Source: an uncultured Selenomonas sp.
Lineage (GTDB): Bacteria > Bacillota > Negativicutes > Selenomonadales > Selenomonadaceae
Assembly: GCA_934202005.1 (NCBI GenBank)
Contig: CAKPXP010000001.1
Coordinates: 372,001-436,000 of the forward strand
Direction: 5' to 3'
Length of the DNA: 64,000 nt
Position 1 is the first letter of the stretch, and every line of letters starts with the position of its first letter. The position numbers were made by a program, and so were the translations under genes. The notes under the pieces were generated by a model. The model was not told where the DNA came from. It searched no databases and saw only the letters and a program-made list of their open reading frames with translations. This document shows positions 58,981 to 64,000 of the stretch, piece after piece.

Positions 58981-60286
58981 TCGGCAGTTCAGATGTTTTT
59001 TCTATGTGATGCGTGCAGATGCGGGGAGATTCGAGATAGTCGCGGCTAGAGAGATCGGGCTGTGGCAGTGTGAGTTCGCGCAGTTCGGTGGCGCGCAGAT
59101 CCAAACATAACATGCGTTGGAGCGGCGATAAGTCTTTCAGAGGCTTTCGCCGCTCCTTGTCATTCAGGTACTTACCGATTTTCGTGAGGATGGGCAGGTG
59201 CGCAGTGCGCTTGGCAGCATGCAGCAAGGAGGTGCCGGAGCCTGCTTTCACGGCAAGCAACCGCAGATAGGCTGGACCGCAGGCGGCGCAATGTTCGGCT
59301 TCTTCTTTTGTGAAGCCCATGAGGATATGGAGTAGTATGCGCGAGAGGCTGCTGAAAGGATAGCGCCGCGTACCTAGGTGATAAAGACATTCCTGCCAGC
59401 TGGCGGCGATGCGGACAGCGCGGAGCAAGCGATGCTCCAGTCCTTCGCGCATGTCAGCGGTATCTTGCAAATCGCACTCCGCCATCACGTGCAATCTGGC
59501 GAGCAATGCGCGATACAGAAACTCTTGCTGTGGGTAGCGCGATGGGAAAATACTTTTCAGCATATCGAGCGTGTTTTGCGGCATGACATCGGCAAGCGCT
59601 TTCCAATCCGGGGCGGTTGTGGCACGAGATGTTGACGGATTCGCATGTGCGAGCTCTGAACGGATTCCTGAGGCGCTGGCATAGCGACAGGAGAGTGCCT
59701 GTTCATGATAGCCAGCGCCGCAGCGCGGAATGAGGAGGGGCTGCAGGCCGGGGGCGAACTGGCGGATTGTGCGCAGGTATTCGATGGCGAGGATGTTGTT
59801 TGGCTGGCGCATGAGGTTGCCACAGTCTGGGAAAGATGCGGCGAGTGCTGAAGTGAGTGCCGCGGCATACGGGAGGCCGTCCGTAATTCCCATATGGAGC
59901 GCCGCCTGGATCTCAGGCGAATCGATGGCGCGCGCAATGGCTGAGAGTGTGGCGAGATGGTCTGTTTCTGCACCGAAGGCGAGATGTGTTGCACAGCCGA
60001 GAGCAGAGAGCATCCTGACGCCGCCTGTGGCGAAGTGTTGGGCGCTGCGGCAGGCGAAGGCGTAGGGGAGTTCTAGCACGAGGTCGCTGCCGTTCTCGAC
60101 GGCGAGCTCGGCGCGCTGCCATTTGTCGAGGACGGCAGGTTCTCCGCGTTGCGTGAAACTGCCGCTCATGATGGTGACGATCTGTGCCTTGGGAAATTGT
60201 GCTTTGACGTGTCTGATCTGATAGGCGTGGCCGTTATGGAAGGGATTGTACTCGGCAATGATGCCGATGACAGGGGATGTAAACAT
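58973..60286 (-). CDS. tmcAL: tRNA(Met) cytidine acetate ligase
   Basis: This 437-residue nucleotidyltransferase-like protein has GIIAEYNPFHNGHAYQI with the HxGH motif and IMSGSFTQRGEPAVLDKW. TmcAL makes N4-acetylcytidine at the wobble position of elongator tRNA-Met in Firmicutes. I chose ATG 60286, after GGAGGTCTTT; the longer open frame runs through a terminator and is not family-like. Confidence 0.9.
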   Translation of the reverse strand: MFTSPVIGIIAEYNPFHNGHAYQIRHVKAQFPKAQIVTIMSGSFTQRGEPAVLDKWQRAELAVENGSDLVLELPYAFACRSAQHFATGGVRMLSALGCATHLAFGAETDHLATLSAIARAIDSPEIQAALHMGITDGLPYAAALTSALAASFPDCGNLMRQPNNILAIEYLRTIRQFAPGLQPLLIPRCGAGYHEQALSCRYASASGIRSELAHANPSTSRATTAPDWKALADVMPQNTLDMLKSIFPSRYPQQEFLYRALLARLHVMAECDLQDTADMREGLEHRLLRAVRIAASWQECLYHLGTRRYPFSSLSRILLHILMGFTKEEAEHCAACGPAYLRLLAVKAGSGTSLLHAAKRTAHLPILTKIGKYLNDKERRKPLKDLSPLQRMLCLDLRATELRELTLPQPDLSSRDYLESPRICTHHIEKTSELPIR

Positions 60287-60339
60287 AAAGACCTCCGAAG
60301 GGGATGCATGATGAGAGAGGTAGAAACGTCTCATAACGT

Positions 60340-60380
60340 AAGAAAGCTGTGCAAAAGCATTGCTTTTGCACAGCTTTCTT
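60340..60380 (-). terminator. Terminator of nadE
   Basis: AAGAAAGCTGTGCAAAAGC (60340-60358) pairs with its complement up to 60380 around a tiny loop, and A/T-rich flanks lie on both sides. It lies just after the nadE end on the minus strand. Confidence 0.75.
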
Positions 60381-60383
60381 TGC

Positions 60384-62312
60384 CTAGAAGGATGGGGATG
60401 CACTTGTTGGCAGGGTGTCGCTGTGATACAGCAGTTTCGCTTTGAGTTCGCGGTATTTCCGCGTGTAGTACGGGCCGTCCTGCGCCTCCCTGTGATCGAA
60501 GCCATAGGCGCGGCGGCTCACAGCGAGGATAGGGGGCGCCTGGATGCGTTTGGCGATGGCCATGCCAGAGAAGAGGTTCCACCAGCGTTCGAGATCCTCG
60601 ATGAACGCCTGGGCAGTAGGAAAATATTCCTGCACGAGACCAGGGGCACAGCCGAGGCTTTCCTCGACCGTTCCCTGTGTATACCAGGTCAGCAGATCCT
60701 CCGGCGTGGCCTTCTGCCAGCGCTCGATGAAGGAACGGAAGAGATAATCGTGATACGGATAACGGATAGGATCGCCCTTTCCCTCATCTACATTCTGCGC
60801 GCTGGAGAGCTCTGCGCTCGGAACGATATCGATGATGCCTTGCGGGATGACTTCCCGGCCGTAGACGGTATCGTTCAGGTAGTGTGCGAGCTCGTAAACC
60901 TGGTGTTTCCAAAGATCAGCAAGCGCCGCGAGGAATCCCGACTGATCGCCGTAGAGCGTGGAGTAGCCTACCGTCGTCTCCGCTTTGTTGGCATTGCAGG
61001 TGAAGCCGCCCCCGAAGGCGGCCGCGGCGCCTGCAAGCACGCGCGCGCTGCGGTCGCGCGCCTGGATGTTCTCCATGACAAAGGATGAAACGTGCAGGTG
61101 ATGTGTTGACTTGTCTGCGAGATTGGTGACGGGGAGCGTTTCCAGTTGCTCTTTTGTAAGTTCGACAGATTCCTGGATAGGGACAATCATATACTGACAG
61201 CCGAGATTCTCCGCCAGTTGTTCGGAGAGGCTGCGCGTTGTCTTAGAGTTGAAGACGCTCGGCATATTGACGAGCAATAGATTTTCCGGAGAGATGATCT
61301 TGGCATAGAGCGCAGCGGCCACCGCGGAATCGATGCCGCCCGAGATACCGATCACGACTTTCTTCATGTGGATGCCAGCGAGAAATTCGCGGATGCCATA
61401 GGTGAGTGCCCGGTAGATATGCGCGATGGCAGGCGCGTGTTCCTGCGTGACCTCCGGCAGTGCGTCAATATGCGCAAGCTCTGTGCAGCATAGTGTTTCC
61501 TCGTAAGCAGGGCAGACGCTGATGACGCGTCCGTTCGCGTTATAGACAGTGCTGGAACCATCGAAGGAGTAGATGGTCTTGCCGTTGTTCTGCAGGCCGA
61601 TGTTGTTGACGTAGAAAAGCGGCGTATGCGCAGCCTTCGCTTCCGCGCCGAAGACGCGGTTGCGTTTCTCGTTCTTGCCCAGCGTATAGGGGGAGGCGGA
61701 GATGTTGACGAAGAAGTCGATATCGTGGTGGCGATTGAGCTCAGTGAGCGGCGTCAGGCTGTAGTCATCGCTCCAGCCGTCCTCGCAGAGCAGACCGCCG
61801 ATACGATACCGCTCTGCGTGGATGTCGAGCGTCAGCGGGGAGAGGAGACGCTCCGCCGTCGTGCCGATCTCCCGCGCGAGCTTCTGGAGGCTGAAAAAAT
61901 GACGGGTATCATCGAACTCACGATAGTTTGGCAGCAGCGTCTTGATGATAAAGGGGTACGGCATGTTGTCCGGTGCGATGAGACGACCATTCTGGGCGCA
62001 GAAGAGCGCATTGTATTTGCGCACGCGGCCGTCATTGTTCTTCTTTTCCCAGTCGATGGCAACGTTGCCGAACAGGATGACAATGCCCTCGGCAGCGCGG
62101 ATGATGTCGGCGCCGTAGCTCTCGCAGTCGCGCAGGAAAGCGGGTTGCTCCCATGTATCGCCGAGCAGGTATCCCGGGATGCACATCTCCGGGAAGATGA
62201 TGACATCGGCCTTCTTTTGTTTGGCTTCAGCGATCATCTGCAGCATACGTTCCGCATTTTTATCCGGGTGACCGGGCGAAACCTTCATCTGTGCCATCGC
62301 GATGTTCAACAT
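60384..62312 (-). CDS. nadE: Glutamine-dependent NAD+ synthetase
   Basis: This 642-residue enzyme has an N-terminal nitrilase-type glutaminase (FPEMCIPGYLLGD with Glu, then a Lys in the LLPNYREFDD region and Cys in GGLLCEDGWSDD) and a C-terminal synthetase with the PP-loop GISGGIDSAVAAAL. It makes NAD from deamido-NAD. It is divergent from thrC, with 257 bases between the starts. Confidence 0.94.
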   Translation of the reverse strand: MLNIAMAQMKVSPGHPDKNAERMLQMIAEAKQKKADVIIFPEMCIPGYLLGDTWEQPAFLRDCESYGADIIRAAEGIVILFGNVAIDWEKKNNDGRVRKYNALFCAQNGRLIAPDNMPYPFIIKTLLPNYREFDDTRHFFSLQKLAREIGTTAERLLSPLTLDIHAERYRIGGLLCEDGWSDDYSLTPLTELNRHHDIDFFVNISASPYTLGKNEKRNRVFGAEAKAAHTPLFYVNNIGLQNNGKTIYSFDGSSTVYNANGRVISVCPAYEETLCCTELAHIDALPEVTQEHAPAIAHIYRALTYGIREFLAGIHMKKVVIGISGGIDSAVAAALYAKIISPENLLLVNMPSVFNSKTTRSLSEQLAENLGCQYMIVPIQESVELTKEQLETLPVTNLADKSTHHLHVSSFVMENIQARDRSARVLAGAAAAFGGGFTCNANKAETTVGYSTLYGDQSGFLAALADLWKHQVYELAHYLNDTVYGREVIPQGIIDIVPSAELSSAQNVDEGKGDPIRYPYHDYLFRSFIERWQKATPEDLLTWYTQGTVEESLGCAPGLVQEYFPTAQAFIEDLERWWNLFSGMAIAKRIQAPPILAVSRRAYGFDHREAQDGPYYTRKYRELKAKLLYHSDTLPTSASPSF

Positions 62313-62325
62313 AGAAATACACCTC

Positions 62326-62354
62326 TTGAGTTACATTTTTACAGATGCTATAAT
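62326..62354 (+). promoter_or_regulatory. Near-consensus promoter upstream of thrC
   Basis: TTGAGT (62326-62331), 17 bases, perfect TATAAT (62349-62354). The start of transcription would be near 62361. Confidence 0.75.
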
Positions 62355-62360
62355 AGTAGC

Positions 62361-62569
62361 TGTCTATCCCCTGGGAGACGCCATTTGTGCGGGATCATCA
62401 GCGTGAAGGATCGTACGCACTGCGTTTGACATTGTGCGTCACTAAGATGCGATGCCATTTTGTACGGACAGCGTCGGGCTGCACCTGTGCCAGAAACTGT
62501 GGGCTGGGACGCAGGATGATGAAATCATTCTACCATATTTCCTATCATTATAAAAGAGAGGCGATTTTT
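62361..62569 (+). ncRNA. Long structured leader of thrC, or separate small RNA
   Basis: About 209 bases lie between the promoter and the thrC start. GCTGTC (62359-62364) can pair with GACAGC downstream, and inner stems include ATCCC/GGGAT and ACGCAC/GTGCGT. Near the 3' end GGATGAT and ATCATTC can form a small hairpin. No T-box motif or other known riboswitch consensus was seen, and no clear terminator precedes thrC. Confidence 0.3.
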
Positions 62570-64000
62570 TTGAAGTATATCAGTACGCGCGGCGGCGGGG
62601 AGAGGCTTTCCTCTGCCGAGGCAATCATTCAGGGGCTGTCGGCCAATGGTGGTCTTTTCGTTCCAGAGGAACTTCCTGCTGTGGACGCGGCATTCATCCA
62701 AGGGCTGGTTTCCCTTTCTTATGAGGAGCGTGCGGTGGCTGTCCTGCAGCAATTCCTCACGGACTACACCGAAGAAGAGTTGTGCGGCTGTGTGACGCGT
62801 GCCTATGGCAAGGGAAAATTCGATACGGAGCGCAAGGCGCCTACGAAAGTGTTTGATGACTGCAGCGTGCTGGAACTTTGGCACGGTCCGACGAGCGCTT
62901 TCAAGGATATGGCGCTGCAGCTCCTGCCGCAGTTGCTGCAGACGGCTCTCGCGAAGACGGGAGAAACGGCGGATGTACTGATTCTCGTGGCGACGTCGGG
63001 CGACACAGGAAAAGCGGCGCTCGAAGGCTTCCGCGATGTCGCGCAGACGAAGATCATGGTGTTCTACCCACAGGGCGGTGTCAGTCGGATCCAGGGCCTG
63101 CAGATGTTGACGCAGGAAGGCGGCAATGTGAATGTCACGGCCGTGCGTGGCAACTTCGATGACGCGCAGAGCGGCGTGAAGCGTATCTTCAGTGATGCGG
63201 CGTTTGGCGAAGAGCTCGCGTCGCATGGCGTGAAGCTTTCCTCTGCAAATTCCATCAACTGGGGTCGTCTCGTGCCGCAGATCGTCTATTACTTCAGTGC
63301 GTATGTGGATTTGCTCGCGGCGGGACGCATCGCGTATGGCGACGAGGTGAATTTCTGCGTGCCGACAGGGAACTTCGGCGATATCCTTGCGGGATATTAC
63401 GCGAAGCGCATGGGCTTGCCGGTCGGCCGCCTGATCTGTGCCTCCAACCGAAATAATGTCCTGACGGAGTTCCTGCGCACAGGGACGTATAATCGCAAGC
63501 GCGAGTTCTTCAAGACCATCACGCCTTCCATGGATATCCTGATCTCGAGTAATCTGGAGCGCTTGCTCTATCATGTAGCGGGGAACGCGGAACAGGTCGC
63601 AGCCTGGATGCGGCAGCTGGCGGAGCAAGGGAGCTACACCATCAGCAAAGAGCTGCTGGCGGATGTCCAGAAGACCTTCTGGGCTGATTGGGCGGATGAT
63701 GAAGCAACGAAAGCGACCATCAGGAAGGCCTATGAGACGAAGCACTACATCCCGGATACCCACACAGCTGTCGCGTGGCGCGTCGCAGAGAATTATCAGA
63801 AGCAGACCGGAGATCGGCGGGAGATGGTCGTTGTCTCGACAGCGAGCCCGTATAAATTCAACGGGAGCGTCCTGACAGCACTCGGCTTCTCGACCGATGG
63901 CATGGATGAGTTCTCCATGCTCGACAAGCTGCAGGAGCTCAATGACAATCCGATTCCCCGTGGCCTGGCTTCTCTGCGGGGCAAGGCGGTGCGCCATCAC
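62570..64000 (+). CDS. thrC: Threonine synthase (cut by window end)
   Basis: From TTG 62570 (AGAGAGGCGA upstream) the frame is open to the last base, 477 codons. It starts MKYISTRGGGERLSSAEAII, has the PLP Lys in WHGPTSAFKDMALQLLP, ILVATSGDTGKAALEG and CVPTGNFGDILAGYYAKRMG. This is the longer ThrC type, which converts homoserine phosphate to threonine. The C-terminal end lies beyond the window. Confidence 0.95.
   Translation, partial: MKYISTRGGGERLSSAEAIIQGLSANGGLFVPEELPAVDAAFIQGLVSLSYEERAVAVLQQFLTDYTEEELCGCVTRAYGKGKFDTERKAPTKVFDDCSVLELWHGPTSAFKDMALQLLPQLLQTALAKTGETADVLILVATSGDTGKAALEGFRDVAQTKIMVFYPQGGVSRIQGLQMLTQEGGNVNVTAVRGNFDDAQSGVKRIFSDAAFGEELASHGVKLSSANSINWGRLVPQIVYYFSAYVDLLAAGRIAYGDEVNFCVPTGNFGDILAGYYAKRMGLPVGRLICASNRNNVLTEFLRTGTYNRKREFFKTITPSMDILISSNLERLLYHVAGNAEQVAAWMRQLAEQGSYTISKELLADVQKTFWADWADDEATKATIRKAYETKHYIPDTHTAVAWRVAENYQKQTGDRREMVVVSTASPYKFNGSVLTALGFSTDGMDEFSMLDKLQELNDNPIPRGLASLRGKAVRHH

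Noticed and set aside
58973..60505. Longer tmcAL frame starting at 60505
   Set aside because: The extra 73 codons run through the nadE terminator and into the nadE coding end. The family start MFTSPVIGIIAEYNPFHNGH has its own ribosome site at 60286.
1..64000. CRISPR arrays, tRNA or rRNA genes, phage modules and classical defence systems
   Set aside because: No regularly spaced repeats, no tRNA-like cloverleaf ends, and no nuclease, methylase or phage gene clusters were seen by reading. A tRNA scan would be decisive for small RNA genes I could have missed.

Overview
The window is about 58% GC and reads as a chromosomal segment of a diderm Firmicute (Negativicutes), most likely a Selenomonadaceae relative such as Selenomonas or Mitsuokella; the genus is inferred, not proven. 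Firmicute traits are SepF, TmcAL, a MocR regulator and a T-box leader on the trp genes. An LptA/OstA-like protein indicates an outer membrane. No rRNA, tRNA, CRISPR array, phage or plasmid backbone was recognised.

Layout. 1-3.0 kb: etfB(partial)-etfA-lctD, a probable electron-bifurcating lactate dehydrogenase, with an N-terminal 4Fe-4S domain on EtfA. 3.1-6.0 kb: arsR, a frameshifted arsD and arsA, with no arsenite pump gene nearby. 6.1-13.3 kb: an Fsr-like MFS exporter, an ACT/UPF0210 pair, nth, a GNAT, a DUF438/hemerythrin-like/PAS protein and small hypotheticals. 13.3-20.1 kb: a Trp T-box followed by trpF-trpC-trpB-trpA, a convergent DNA glycosylase, then trpE-trpG; trpD is absent. 20.1-37.4 kb: an accessory island with two broken lysR genes, a dienelactone-hydrolase-like gene with a frameshifted signal peptide, DoxX, a Crp/Fnr regulator, a carboxymuconolactone decarboxylase-cupin fusion, an IS4-type insertion, an internally deleted alcohol dehydrogenase, an AAA_14/DUF4143 ATPase, and two operons of exported redox proteins. 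37.4-64 kb is ordinary core genome: sepF, pepD, an acyltransferase, a SIMPL protein, a class III aminotransferase, a U32 peptidase, exoA, nitroreductase, prfC, rfbAB, a GH84-type glycosidase, a MocR regulator, lptA-like, a flippase, a lipid kinase, tmcAL, nadE and thrC (cut by the window end).

The most interesting part is 29.4-37.0 kb. A Tat-exported Fe-S aldo/keto reductase, a membrane polyferredoxin with an internal twin-arginine motif, a Tat-targeted metallo-beta-lactamase-fold protein, two Tat lipoprotein flavodoxin-like proteins and a DUF4405 membrane protein with two His-x13-His pairs look like parts of one extracytoplasmic electron-transfer system. Three promoters in the island carry ATAAGCAT exactly 31 nt upstream of the -10 box, which suggests one regulon, yet both neighbouring LysR genes are disrupted.

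A second theme is a family of non-coding MITE-like elements: three copies of about 165-183 bp and three 34-bp palindromes that look like fused ends. One full copy lies inside the arsR leader and one lies directly upstream of pepD. Several accessory genes have single-base frameshifts at short homopolymers, while the core genes are intact; this fits real decay, but assembly error cannot be excluded from sequence alone.
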